A DNA stretch of 46,753 nt from an uncultured Lachnospiraceae bacterium. Lineage in GTDB: Bacteria; Bacillota; Clostridia; Lachnospirales; Lachnospiraceae. Positions 1 through 8,365 of the stretch are shown here, piece after piece (position 1 is the stretch's first letter; the number at the start of each line of letters is the position of its first letter). Below the pieces are notes generated by a model. That model was not told where the DNA came from. It saw only the letters and a list, made by a program, of their open reading frames with translations, and made no database searches. The stretch covers positions 1 to 46,753 of the forward strand of contig CALWLK010000004.1 in NCBI GenBank assembly GCA_944381505.1. Reading direction: 5' to 3'. A program made the translations under genes and the position numbers.

Positions 1-53
1 TTTTTCCCGGTTTTTTGTTTTGTGGGTACGTCCGAAGAGAATGAAACCGACAA

Positions 54-127
54 GCCTCAATAGCTCAGTTGGTTAGAGCATCTGACTGTTAATCAGGGGG
101 TCCCAGGTTCAAGTCCTGGTTGGGGCG
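54..127 (+). tRNA. tRNA-Asn (anticodon GTT)
   Basis: A full cloverleaf can be drawn. The acceptor stem GCCTCAA pairs with TTGGGGC, the D arm is standard, the anticodon stem TCTGA/TCAGG closes the loop CTGTTAA with anticodon GTT at 88-90, and the T arm contains GGTTCAAGTCC. The discriminator base is G127 and CCA is not encoded. No clear promoter is visible in the 53 bases before it, so it may be processed from a transcript that begins left of the window. Confidence 0.95.
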
Positions 128-146
128 CTAAATATAAAAAGTTACA

Positions 147-181
147 GGGATTAAGCTTATCAATGCTTAATCCCTTTTTTT
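147..181 (+). terminator. Rho-independent terminator after tRNA-Asn
   Basis: A perfect 10-bp stem (GGGATTAAGC at 147-156 and GCTTAATCCC at 165-174) with an 8-base loop is followed by seven T. It ends the tRNA transcript just before the ribosome binding site of the acetyltransferase gene. Confidence 0.9.
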
Positions 182-200
182 AAAAATCGGAGGTGTAAAG

Positions 201-743
201 ATGAAACTTCAGAATGCGGAGAGAGCAGGATATATAGAGGATGTAATGGAGCTCTATGAGGCTGCCTTTCCCGAGGACGAGAAGAAACCTTTTGACTATA
301 TGATGTCTCTCGTGAGGGAGGGTAAGATGGAGATCCTTGCTATAGAGGAGGACGGGACCTTTGCAGGGCTTTGCATAACAGTTGCCGGAGGCAATGATAC
401 CTTCATTCTGGATTATTTTGCGGTGTCAAAGGAGAGAAGGTCCGCAGGCATCGGAGGCAGGGCTTTAAAACTTCTCTTGGATAATTACAGGGATAAAAAA
501 CTTATATTTGAGATAGAGAAGCCTGATCCCGCTGCGGATAATGCCGTTGACAGGGACAGAAGGAAAAGCTTCTATTTGAGGAACGGCGTTAAAGAGACGG
601 GAGTATTTGCCAACGTATATAACACTGACTTTGAGTTACTGACAAATGACGGAAATTTGAATTATGAGGAGTATGTTGATGCCCTCAGGTCATGCTTCGG
701 AGAGGAAAATTTAAAGAGATTAAATCCTTTTGAACTATTATAA
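201..743 (+). CDS. GNAT-family N-acetyltransferase
   Basis: A 180-residue soluble protein of the GNAT fold, which moves an acetyl group from acetyl-CoA to an amine. The acetyl-CoA pyrophosphate-binding motif is at residues 80-85 (RSAGIG form of the R/Q-x-x-G-x-G/A signature), directly after the beta strand LDYFAV. The length is typical of a single GNAT domain. The start follows a good GGAGG site at 189. The substrate cannot be read from the sequence. The gene stands alone between the tRNA terminator and the ftsH promoter. Family is confident, specific role unknown. Confidence 0.85.
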   Translation: MKLQNAERAGYIEDVMELYEAAFPEDEKKPFDYMMSLVREGKMEILAIEEDGTFAGLCITVAGGNDTFILDYFAVSKERRSAGIGGRALKLLLDNYRDKKLIFEIEKPDPAADNAVDRDRRKSFYLRNGVKETGVFANVYNTDFELLTNDGNLNYEEYVDALRSCFGEENLKRLNPFELL

Positions 744-771
744 AACTTTTATAAAATCTGTCTCTTACTCC

Positions 772-819
772 TTGAATATAATCGGAATGAGTAATAAAAT
801 TCATCTATCGGCCCGATAG
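772..819 (+). promoter_or_regulatory. Predicted ftsH promoter with a palindrome at the start site
   Basis: TTGAAT (772-777) and TAAAAT (795-800) are separated by 17 bases, matching a sigma-A promoter. A 15-base palindrome centred on CGGCCCG (805-819) lies at the expected transcription start and could be an operator or a small hairpin in the leader. No T-run follows it, so it is not a terminator. Confidence 0.6.
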
Positions 820-871
820 GTTTTGAACCGGGAAGGGCTGTATATATTCGGAAAGGAAACATACATAATAT

Positions 872-2881
872 ATGAAGATGTTTAAAAGGCGCAAAGCCTT
901 GCTCAGCAGAGTCGGATTGGGCAATATTTTTGATGGCATGGACGGCAGCAATCATGGGATGAGCTCCGGGAGCGGAGGCAGCAGAAATTCTCAAAATCGT
1001 CCGGGGCAGGGGCCTCAGACGCCGAAATCCCCTTTGGCTTACTACACCATAGCTGTCATAGTGATAATGCTTCTTTTGAACTTTTTTGTCTATCCTGCTC
1101 TTGCAAAGAAGGATGTAAAGCAGGTGAGCTACAATGAGTTTATTGAAGCTCTCGACAAGAGGGCGGTTGATGAGATCGAGCTTGATCAGGATACCATAGC
1201 CTTTACCTTGAAGGACCATAATAACGTGGTCTTTGAGACAGGAAGGATAAATTACCTTGGCGAAGTTGACAGGATGCTTGACTCCGGGGCAAATTTTACT
1301 CAGGAGATACCGAAATCCGTATCCCCCATATGGCTGCTGATCTACAACATGTTCCCGATCATTCTGTTTTTGGGATTCGGATATTTCCTTTCAAAGAAGA
1401 TGCAGAGCTCCATGGGTGGTGGCCTCGGAGGGATGCCCTTCGGAAAGTCCAATGCGAAGATCTATCAGAAGGATACGACAGGAGTCACCTTTAAGGATGT
1501 TGCCGGAGAGGATGAGGCAAAGGAACTTTTGACGGAGATAGTGGATTTTCTTCACAGGCCCGAAAAGTACAAGGCCATTGGCGCCAAAATACCTAAGGGA
1601 GCCCTTTTGGTGGGACCTCCGGGAACAGGAAAGACACTTCTGGCAAAGGCTGTGGCCGGAGAGGCTGACGTACCCTTCTTCTCCATATCGGGTTCCGAGT
1701 TTGTGGAGATGTTCGTGGGTATGGGAGCTGCCAAGGTCAGAGACCTTTTTAAGCAGGCTGAGGGCAAGGCTCCATGCATAATCTTTATAGACGAGATAGA
1801 CGCCATAGGAAAAAAGAGGGGCGCCAACGGAATTTCCGGAAATGACGAGAGAGAGCAAACCTTAAACCAGCTTCTCACGGAGATGGACGGCTTCGACGGG
1901 ACAAAGGGAGTTGTGGTGCTTGCCGCCACAAACCAGCCTGACGCTCTGGACCCGGCGCTCCTTCGCCCGGGAAGATTTGACAGAAGGATACCTGTCGAGC
2001 TTCCTGACATGCAGGGCAGGGAGGACATATTAAAGGTCCATGCAAAGGACGTGAAGATGTCGGGAAATGTGGACCTGACAGCCATTGCCAAAGCTTGCCC
2101 CGGAGCCAGCGGTGCGGAGCTCGCAAATATCATAAATGAGGCGGCTCTGAGAGCCGTGCGAGCAGGCAGGGAGAGAGTTGTTCAGTCGGATCTGGAGGAG
2201 AGCATTGAGGTGGTCATTGCAGGATACCAGAAGAAGAACAAGGTTCTCTCGGACAAGGAAAAGCTCATAGTGGCATACCACGAGGTAGGACATGCCCTTG
2301 TTGCAGCCAAGCAGACGGATTCCGCTCCTGTCCACAAGATAACCATCATTCCCAGGACCTCCGGAGCCTTGGGCTACACCATGCAGGTGGATGACGACGG
2401 AAACCATTACCTGTTAAATAAGGAGGAATTGGAGAACAAGATCGCCACACTTACGGGAGGCCGTGCCGCTGAGGAGCTCATATTCAAGACCTGCACCACA
2501 GGAGCATCAAACGATATAGAGCAGGCCACAAAGATAGCGAGACAGATGATAATGCGCTATGGAATGAGCAAGGACTTCGATATGGTGGCTATGGAAAATG
2601 TGGGGAACCAATATCTGGGAGGGGACGCCTCAATAGCATGTTCCCCCGAGACCATGACAGCCATAGACAAGGAAGTGGTGGAGCTTGTGAAGAGGCAGCA
2701 TGACAAGGCCTCAAAGATATTGAACGACAATATGATGAAGCTCCACGAGCTAGTTAAGTATCTCTATGAGAAGGAGACTATCACCGGAGAGGAGTTCATG
2801 AGCATACTTAATTCCGAGGAGAACACTCTCACAAAGAGCACCGAGGAGATAGATAAATATATCGCGGCCGGTACAAAGTAA
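872..2881 (+). CDS. ftsH: ATP-dependent zinc metalloprotease FtsH
   Basis: A 669-residue membrane-bound AAA+ protease that degrades damaged membrane proteins and regulatory substrates. A first membrane segment is at about 57-77, a short extracytoplasmic region follows, and a second segment is at about 150-173. The AAA module carries Walker A GPPGTGKT (248-255), Walker B with IDEID near 308-312, and the arginine-finger region RPGRFDRR. The zinc site HEVGH is at 470-474; Val replaces the more usual Ala, and the HExxH residues are intact. The N-terminus is longer than in many FtsH proteins, with a Gly/Ser/Asn-rich cytoplasmic stretch before the first membrane segment. It has its own promoter and a terminator after it, so it is monocistronic. 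Confidence 0.97.
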   Translation: MKMFKRRKALLSRVGLGNIFDGMDGSNHGMSSGSGGSRNSQNRPGQGPQTPKSPLAYYTIAVIVIMLLLNFFVYPALAKKDVKQVSYNEFIEALDKRAVDEIELDQDTIAFTLKDHNNVVFETGRINYLGEVDRMLDSGANFTQEIPKSVSPIWLLIYNMFPIILFLGFGYFLSKKMQSSMGGGLGGMPFGKSNAKIYQKDTTGVTFKDVAGEDEAKELLTEIVDFLHRPEKYKAIGAKIPKGALLVGPPGTGKTLLAKAVAGEADVPFFSISGSEFVEMFVGMGAAKVRDLFKQAEGKAPCIIFIDEIDAIGKKRGANGISGNDEREQTLNQLLTEMDGFDGTKGVVVLAATNQPDALDPALLRPGRFDRRIPVELPDMQGREDILKVHAKDVKMSGNVDLTAIAKACPGASGAELANIINEAALRAVRAGRERVVQSDLEESIEVVIAGYQKKNKVLSDKEKLIVAYHEVGHALVAAKQTDSAPVHKITIIPRTSGALGYTMQVDDDGNHYLLNKEELENKIATLTGGRAAEELIFKTCTTGASNDIEQATKIARQMIMRYGMSKDFDMVAMENVGNQYLGGDASIACSPETMTAIDKEVVELVKRQHDKASKILNDNMMKLHELVKYLYEKETITGEEFMSILNSEENTLTKSTEEIDKYIAAGTK

Positions 2882-2891
2882 AAAAATATTA

Positions 2892-2920
2892 GGGGGGGGG
2901 GTAATCACCCCTCCCTTTTG
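2892..2920 (+). terminator. Terminator after ftsH built on a G10 run
   Basis: A run of ten G (2892-2901) pairs with CCCCTCCC (908-915 of this kilobase) across a loop of about six bases, and TTTT follows. The G homopolymer itself forms the 5' arm. A second short hairpin (CGCCCTT/AAGGGCG, 2947-2963) follows with a weak T-run and may be a backup terminator. Confidence 0.7.
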
Positions 2921-2970
2921 TTAATTATATTACAAAAATCGGAAGACGCCCTTAACAAGGGCGCTTTCTA

Positions 2971-2999
2971 TTGAATTTTAAGGCTATATCCTATATAAT
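2971..2999 (+). promoter_or_regulatory. Predicted promoter of the GGDEF gene / polysaccharide locus
   Basis: TTGAAT (2971-2976), a 17-base spacer and a perfect TATAAT (2994-2999). Transcription would start near 3006 and give a leader of about 95 bases that contains a G9 tract and a seven-codon open frame. It is the best forward promoter before the locus and could drive the downstream genes by read-through. Confidence 0.7.
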
Positions 3000-3045
3000 A
3001 TTTACGTTAATCTCACCTGATTATATAAATCAACAAAAATACTTA

Positions 3046-3080
3046 GGGGGGGGGCAATGACTCAAATGGAAAGCCTTTAG
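3046..3080 (+). promoter_or_regulatory. G9 tract and seven-codon upstream frame in the GGDEF leader
   Basis: Nine G (3046-3054) precede an ATG at 3057 by two bases. That ATG opens a frame of seven codons ending in TAG at 3078-3080. The frame is in phase with the GGDEF coding region, and the codons between the TAG and the annotated ATG read like ordinary protein sequence. The tract may serve as a ribosome binding site for the mini-frame. Either a leader peptide or a shortened N-terminus is possible. Confidence 0.45.
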
Positions 3081-3101
3081 AGAAGCATAGACTTCAAGGA
3101 A

Positions 3102-4379
3102 ATGTACTCAGAGCTTATAGCTGCTCTGAACGGCATGTTCTACTCAGGACTTTTGGTGGAGCCTGAGAGAGATAAAGTCTTTGTATTTCAGAGCAGAGAT
3201 TGGAAAGAGATGGAGGGAAGAGAGACCTCTTGGACGGATTATCTGGCGCGCTATGCGGCCATATTTTCCGAGGAGGACAGGAGGGGCATAGAACAAAAAC
3301 TCTCCTGCATATCACTCAAAGAAGCGGCAGAGCGGGGAACGAAACCCTATATCTTAAATTATCCCTATAAAATCCACGGCAAGCAGGATCAGGTCAGTAT
3401 GTTTGTCATGCCGAAGAAGAACACGGCGGGAGAGGCGAAGGCCTACATATTTGTCAGACATTCAAACGAGGACCTCATGAGGCGAAGGATCATTGACCTC
3501 TATGTATATGACAACTTTGATTTTTTCATATACCTTGATGCAAAGACAAACAGCTATGAAATGTTCAGCGGAAACAAAGAGGGCGCTTCCGCCTTGCCGA
3601 AGGTCTGCAAAGACTACAGTTCATTGGTGACCGAGTACACGATGGATTACGTGGTTCCTGAGGACAGGGAGATGGTCATACGGGAGATGCAGACGGAAAG
3701 AGTCATAGAGCAGCTGGACAGACATGGAGTCCACAGCTTCTATTTCGGAATAATGGATGAGGACCATAATTATTTGAGGAAGCAGCTGAGCTACAGATAC
3801 TATGACCGTGAAGCGGGACGCATACTGATGACCCGCACCGATGTCACGGGAATATATCTCGAGGAGAGAGCAAGACAGAGGGAACTCAGGAAAGCAAGGC
3901 TTGGAGCCGAGACGGACACTCTCACGGGACTCTGCAATTACGGAGGCACAAAGCGGCGCATCACGGAAATGCTTGAGGGAAACGGAGAGGGAGCAGCTCT
4001 TTTGTTTTTGGACCTCGACAATTTCAAGGCCGTAAACGACAGGTTCGGACACCTTGTGGGAGACGAGCTCCTCAAAAAGACGGCGAAGGTGCTCAAGATG
4101 CAGACCAGGGAGAGCGACGTACAGGGAAGAGTAGGCGGAGACGAGTTCGTCCTGTATTTGGCGGACATAAAGGACAGGGCTCAGGCGGAGCTGTGTGCAC
4201 AACGTATCTGCGAGGCCGTAAGCCGTATAGCGCTTCCCGAAAAGGGAGTGCCCACCATCACCTGCAGCATAGGAATAGCCATGGCGCCTTATGAGGGAAA
4301 GAATTACGACACTCTGGTAAAGGCGGCAGACAGGCGGGCCTATGAGGCCAAGGCTCGGGGGAAGAACAGGTATATGTAA
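3102..4379 (+). CDS. Diguanylate cyclase (GGDEF domain protein)
   Basis: A 425-residue protein. Residues 1 to about 250 form an N-terminal sensory region with no membrane segment (PAS-like in character, not firmly identified). The GGDEF domain spans about 262-425. It has the intact active-site motif GGDEF at 345-349 and an intact inhibitory I-site RESD exactly five residues before it, so it should make c-di-GMP from two GTP with product feedback. The ATG at 3102 has AAGGA directly against it, which is poor spacing, so the start is uncertain. It is the first gene ahead of the polysaccharide locus, which suggests it tunes polysaccharide production. Catalytic prediction is strong, the regulatory link is inference. 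Confidence 0.88.
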   Translation: MYSELIAALNGMFYSGLLVEPERDKVFVFQSRDWKEMEGRETSWTDYLARYAAIFSEEDRRGIEQKLSCISLKEAAERGTKPYILNYPYKIHGKQDQVSMFVMPKKNTAGEAKAYIFVRHSNEDLMRRRIIDLYVYDNFDFFIYLDAKTNSYEMFSGNKEGASALPKVCKDYSSLVTEYTMDYVVPEDREMVIREMQTERVIEQLDRHGVHSFYFGIMDEDHNYLRKQLSYRYYDREAGRILMTRTDVTGIYLEERARQRELRKARLGAETDTLTGLCNYGGTKRRITEMLEGNGEGAALLFLDLDNFKAVNDRFGHLVGDELLKKTAKVLKMQTRESDVQGRVGGDEFVLYLADIKDRAQAELCAQRICEAVSRIALPEKGVPTITCSIGIAMAPYEGKNYDTLVKAADRRAYEAKARGKNRYM

Positions 4380-4451
4380 GGCTGTTCGGTTACTTAGCAG
4401 AGGGTATTGTTCCTCGAGATGATAATATAGAGCTGTCTTATCGGTGAGAAC

Positions 4452-5144
4452 ATGAAAAACAAAAACTATTATATAAATCCCGAAGAGGACGACAAAAGAA
4501 CTAATGAGAGATTAGAAAGGCTTCTGAGCAGGTCCTTTGCCAGATATTGGAAGAGGAAAAGAGTATTTGACATTTGTATGGCATCAATACTGCTTATATG
4601 TACCTCACCCGTAATGCTTTTGGTGGCTCTGGCTATCAAACTTGAGGACATGAAAAGTCCGGTGGTATATATGCAGAAGCGTATAGGCCGTCACGGGAAG
4701 CCCTTTGACCTTTATAAGTTCCGAACCATGGTCATGAATGCCGATGAACTGAAGGCGCAGCTGATGGATCGGAATGAAATGGACGGACCGGTCTTCAAAA
4801 TGAAGGACGACCCGCGCATCACGCACATGGGAAGATTCTTAAGAAGGACAAGCCTGGATGAACTGCCCCAGTTTTACAATGTGCTTAAGGGGGACATGAG
4901 CGTAGTGGGACCGAGGCCCCCGCTTCCGGAGGAGGTGGAGCAGTATGATGATTATCAGAAGCTTAGGCTTTTGGTCACTCCCGGAATTACGTGTATTTGG
5001 CAGACCCAACCTAACCGAAACAGCATAGCTTTTGATGACTGGGTGGATATGGATCTGGATTATATAGAACGGCGCACTATGTGCTTTGATCTCAAATTGA
5101 TCTTAAAGACACCTTTTGTCATGATAAAGAGGGACGGACGATAA
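4452..5144 (+). CDS. Polyprenyl-phosphate sugar-1-phosphate transferase (priming glycosyltransferase)
   Basis: A 230-residue monotopic phosphoglycosyl transferase of the bacterial sugar transferase family. It moves sugar-1-phosphate from a nucleotide sugar to undecaprenyl phosphate, the first step of repeat-unit assembly. One membrane-inserted helix is at about 39-62, followed by KFRTM (89-93), the family dyad Asp136-Glu137 in SLDELPQ, and the VVGPRP motif at 151-156. It lacks the extra N-terminal membrane domain of WbaP/WcaJ and is the short catalytic-core form. The sugar cannot be told from the sequence. No strong promoter is visible in the 72-base gap before it. A Wzx, a Wzy and Wzz-like genes downstream fit a Wzy-dependent pathway. 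Confidence 0.9.
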   Translation: MKNKNYYINPEEDDKRTNERLERLLSRSFARYWKRKRVFDICMASILLICTSPVMLLVALAIKLEDMKSPVVYMQKRIGRHGKPFDLYKFRTMVMNADELKAQLMDRNEMDGPVFKMKDDPRITHMGRFLRRTSLDELPQFYNVLKGDMSVVGPRPPLPEEVEQYDDYQKLRLLVTPGITCIWQTQPNRNSIAFDDWVDMDLDYIERRTMCFDLKLILKTPFVMIKRDGR

Positions 5145-5218
5145 GATGTCTTTCAGATAGAGCTGTTTTGAATATGAAGTGTTGTTTGATTTCCATGCAG
5201 TGACAGTTGGAGGATAAG

Positions 5219-6040
5219 ATGGGAAGATTCGGATCATCATTTATCGGAGGATATAAAAAGGCTGAGGTAGATGAGTATATAGAGGTACTCATGGATCAGC
5301 TTGAACAGCTGAAGACGCGGGTGGACGGCTTGAAAACTCCCGACGTCAGTGATATTCAGTCTCTAAACAGTGAGTCTGACGCCCTTAAGGCGGACAAAGA
5401 GAGGTTGGAGAGCGAAAACGCCAAGCTGAGTTCAGAGGTCAAGGAGCTTCGCTCAAAGCTTGCGGAATATGAAGGCAGCTATGAGAGTCTGTCGGGAGTC
5501 ATGTCGATAGCCAGGAAAGAGGCTGACAAGCTGGTAAGCAGGGCCAAGGAGGACGCTTCCGGCATAGTTGACAAAGCCAAAAATGAAGCTGATAAGCTGG
5601 TGGGTGATGCCCACAGGTCGGCAGAGAAGATCACAACTGACGCGAAGGTGGAGGCTCTCTACAGCAAGAAAAAGGCGGAGGAGGATATAAACCGGCAGTT
5701 CGAGCAGAAAGAACAGGGCATAGCCATGGCTAAAACCAGAGTGCTCGAATATGTCGAGGCATTTAATAATGCCCATGCTCAGATCATGGAGCTGCAAAAA
5801 CAGCTTACGCTGCTTGCAGGCAGGCTTCCTATTTATAAGGAGGATATATTCTCCACAGAGCCGATGCAGATAGTTGAAAAGCCCTCTGAGGAGCTGATAA
5901 AGCCTTCCATAGAGGATAAACAGGGCGCGGTTGCGGAAGAGATACATACAGAGGAAAACACTGACGGAGCAGGTATAATCATCAGCGATGATGAGCCTGA
6001 CAAAAGTATGACTGATGCTGAAAAGAAAAGAATCCGGTAA
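5219..6040 (+). CDS. DivIVA-like coiled-coil protein
   Basis: A 273-residue protein whose first 35 residues resemble the DivIVA membrane-binding domain (FIGGYKKAEVDEYI at 8-21), followed by long heptad-rich coiled coil to about residue 200 and an acidic tail. DivIVA-family proteins sit at curved membrane, such as poles and septa, and recruit partners. The ATG at 5219 is preferred over a TTG four codons upstream because GGAGGA lies at the correct distance. It sits inside the polysaccharide operon and overlaps the next gene by 26 bases. A role in placing polysaccharide assembly in the cell is inference. The family call rests on the N-terminal motif and coiled coil. Confidence 0.75.
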   Translation: MGRFGSSFIGGYKKAEVDEYIEVLMDQLEQLKTRVDGLKTPDVSDIQSLNSESDALKADKERLESENAKLSSEVKELRSKLAEYEGSYESLSGVMSIARKEADKLVSRAKEDASGIVDKAKNEADKLVGDAHRSAEKITTDAKVEALYSKKKAEEDINRQFEQKEQGIAMAKTRVLEYVEAFNNAHAQIMELQKQLTLLAGRLPIYKEDIFSTEPMQIVEKPSEELIKPSIEDKQGAVAEEIHTEENTDGAGIIISDDEPDKSMTDAEKKRIR

Positions 6041-7061
6041 GAACGGAAGAACCTGCAAAAGAATAAGCCTTGTGGCAATCATATGTCTTGGAATACCAAC
6101 TTTGATTTATGGAATCGCAATGAAAGGCCGTAGCCATCCGGTTCCGCTTTTTCAGGTATGTTGGGAGGACACTCCCAACAGCGACCGCTACTATGCGGTG
6201 AATATAGAGGATCAGTTATACGATATAAAAAAAGCGGTGGTGACAGCGCCAAAGGATACCGAAGGCAGAGCGGTATTTTACGACAGCGAAGGAGAGAGCA
6301 TTAAAGAATACTCTATTGTTTCAGGGGAGAATACTTTGGAGCTGACGCCTGACACAGAGATAGTGGTAATAGAGGCGGGATCATCAGATACGCTGAAACT
6401 TGAGGGGGAGCTCTCGGAGAAGGGACAAAAGGAAATGGAAAATGCACATCCTGATAACCCTCTCTATGCAAAAAGCCTTTCTGTTTTGGGAGACAGCCTC
6501 AGCGCATATACCGAGTATATTCCTGATGGGTATCTTACCTTTTATCCGTCTGAGGATGTGCAGAGGGTTTCGGACATGTGGTGGTACAGACTTGCCAAGA
6601 GTATGGGGATGTATCTGTGCAAGATCAACGCTTCTGCAGGTTCGGGAGTTACGGGATTGGAGATCAGTGAGTCAGGGGATGCGGGAGAAAGGGGCAAAGA
6701 ACTGCACCTGCCGGGATATACGCCGGATGTTATTTTTGTATGGTTGGGCGGAAATGATGCTTTGGCGGGTGTGAGTATGGAAAAGATAATGGAGGAATAC
6801 CACAACATTGTGCAGGATATCCTCCTTGCATACTCTGATTCCGATATATATTTATGTACATATATTGACTTGAGCCCTGAGTTGACACAGCTCAATAACG
6901 GGATAAGGGAGACTGCCGATGAATATGGAGTGCAACTGATGGATGTAGCCGATTGCGGCATAACGGCTGAGAACTACAGAGACTATATTCCGGACGGCGC
7001 GCACCCTAATAAAAGAGGATTTCGCTTGATCGCCGCGTGGATGGAATCGAAATTAAAATGA
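6015..7061 (+). CDS. Membrane-anchored SGNH/GDSL-family hydrolase
   Basis: A 348-residue protein with one N-terminal membrane anchor (about 17-37), a beta-rich region to about 150, and an SGNH hydrolase domain. Visible catalytic elements are the GDSL block with Ser161, the GGND block with Asn247, and the closing DGAHP block with Asp327 and His330, so the catalytic set is complete. Such enzymes act as esterases or acyltransferases, often removing or moving acetyl groups on surface glycans. The active domain should face outside. The start lies inside the preceding gene, implying translational coupling. An O-acyl esterase role on the locus polysaccharide fits the acyltransferases nearby but is inferred. 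Confidence 0.85.
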   Translation: MLKRKESGKNGRTCKRISLVAIICLGIPTLIYGIAMKGRSHPVPLFQVCWEDTPNSDRYYAVNIEDQLYDIKKAVVTAPKDTEGRAVFYDSEGESIKEYSIVSGENTLELTPDTEIVVIEAGSSDTLKLEGELSEKGQKEMENAHPDNPLYAKSLSVLGDSLSAYTEYIPDGYLTFYPSEDVQRVSDMWWYRLAKSMGMYLCKINASAGSGVTGLEISESGDAGERGKELHLPGYTPDVIFVWLGGNDALAGVSMEKIMEEYHNIVQDILLAYSDSDIYLCTYIDLSPELTQLNNGIRETADEYGVQLMDVADCGITAENYRDYIPDGAHPNKRGFRLIAAWMESKLK

Positions 7062-7104
7062 TGCAGTAGAGACGGAAAGAGCCGAAGAGACGGAGGCTAA
7101 CGGA

Positions 7105-8349
7105 ATGCAAAGTAAAAAAGCACAAAATACAGCGGGAAAATTGATTTGGGAAATAGCGTGCAGGCGCTTGGAAAAGACAGTGCCTACGGAAGTAATGACA
7201 GAAATTCATGAGATCAGGGTCCTGGGCTATGACGGCTCGGAGATCTCCTTGTCTTGCCCTGCCGGAAAGGGGCAGGAAGGATATGAGGAAAAGTACAGGG
7301 ATATCCTTACAGAAAACCTGTGCTGGGCTGCCGGACACGATATCACAGTCAATTTTCAGTATAAGAAGAAGGGGCTTCCCTCCGGAAAAACGACTGAGAA
7401 AATTTCCGGAGAAAAGCATGTGCTCGGAAAGGCCGTTTTGATGCTTGTGATCGCCGCAGCCATATTCTGCGCTTTGATCTTGGGAGTCAACATAAATTCA
7501 AACAAAACGTTTCGAGAGACATTTTACGAAACGGCCTCGGGAAAAGTCGCAGACAATCTCAGGATCATTCATCTGTCGGATCTGCATAATTCTACTTATG
7601 GAGCGGATAACTCCGAATTGATCCGGCGCATAGAGCTGTTAGCCCCGGACATTATAGTTATGACGGGAGATATGACTGAAAAAAGCGACGGCACAGCAGA
7701 TGTGACTGTTGAGCTTTGCAAAAGCTTGGTCAATACAGCGCCTGTCTATTATATCTACGGCAATAACGAAGAATCGGAGTTTATGAATTTTGAGGCCATG
7801 GAGCACGAGGAGATAGAGTCACTCTTCTTGGAGAAGGACAGGGAACTCAGGCTTGAAAGCTTCAAGGACTTGGACGGCGGCTTCAGAGAGCTTTTGGAGG
7901 CAGCCGGAGTAAATGTTTTGTGGAACGAGAAAGCGACGGTGGAGGTAAAGGGAGTATCAGTCGATATTTTCGGGATCCTCACAGGAGACACCGACAATTT
8001 CTGGAATTACATAGGGGAAGATTATGAAAGCTTTTTGACTGAGGATCAGGACCATTTCAAGCTGCTCTTGTCCCATGAGCCATACATTTTTGAGACCTTC
8101 GGACAGGGAGAATGGGCGGACCTCATTCTGTGCGGTCAGACCCATGGAGGAGTGGTAAGGCTCCCCAAGCTTGGAGGGCTGTATGAGCACAAGAACGGAT
8201 TTTTCCCTGAATTAAAGGGTGCCTATGTTTACGGGCAATATGACTTGGGCGGACCGTCTCTTATTGTCAGCTCAGGGCTTACAAACCGCAAAGCCGTAAG
8301 GATCAACAATCAACCGGAGTTAGTCGTGGTCGATGTAGCCCGGTATTAG
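7105..8349 (+). CDS. Membrane metallophosphoesterase with DnaA-domain-I-like N-terminus
   Basis: A 414-residue protein in three parts. Residues about 12-88 align without gaps to the N-terminal domain I of DnaA: an IWEIACRRLEK helix, a GSEISLSCPA strand, then EEKYRDIL and a final DITVNFQY strand. A single membrane helix follows at about 112-131. The rest is a calcineurin-like phosphoesterase with LSDLHN, TGDM, GNNE, LLSHEP and GQTHGG blocks. Two positions depart from the common motifs: GNNE instead of GNHE, and GQTH instead of GHTH, the latter changing a usual metal ligand. Positive residues before the helix put the N-domain inside and the enzyme domain outside. Substrate unknown. The gene lies between an SGNH hydrolase and Wzz-like genes. 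Confidence 0.8.
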   Translation: MQSKKAQNTAGKLIWEIACRRLEKTVPTEVMTEIHEIRVLGYDGSEISLSCPAGKGQEGYEEKYRDILTENLCWAAGHDITVNFQYKKKGLPSGKTTEKISGEKHVLGKAVLMLVIAAAIFCALILGVNINSNKTFRETFYETASGKVADNLRIIHLSDLHNSTYGADNSELIRRIELLAPDIIVMTGDMTEKSDGTADVTVELCKSLVNTAPVYYIYGNNEESEFMNFEAMEHEEIESLFLEKDRELRLESFKDLDGGFRELLEAAGVNVLWNEKATVEVKGVSVDIFGILTGDTDNFWNYIGEDYESFLTEDQDHFKLLLSHEPYIFETFGQGEWADLILCGQTHGGVVRLPKLGGLYEHKNGFFPELKGAYVYGQYDLGGPSLIVSSGLTNRKAVRINNQPELVVVDVARY

Positions 8350-8365
8350 TAACGGAGGTAGTGAT

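Noticed and set aside
2947-2970. Second strong terminator after ftsH
   Set aside because: The stem is good but the following sequence CTTTCTATTG lacks a clear T-run, so it is mentioned only as a possible backup.
3078-3080. Recoding of TAG as an amino acid in this genome
   Set aside because: TAG ends several clear genes here (for example rnpM at 28212-28214 and the metallophosphoesterase at 8347-8349), so it works as a stop.
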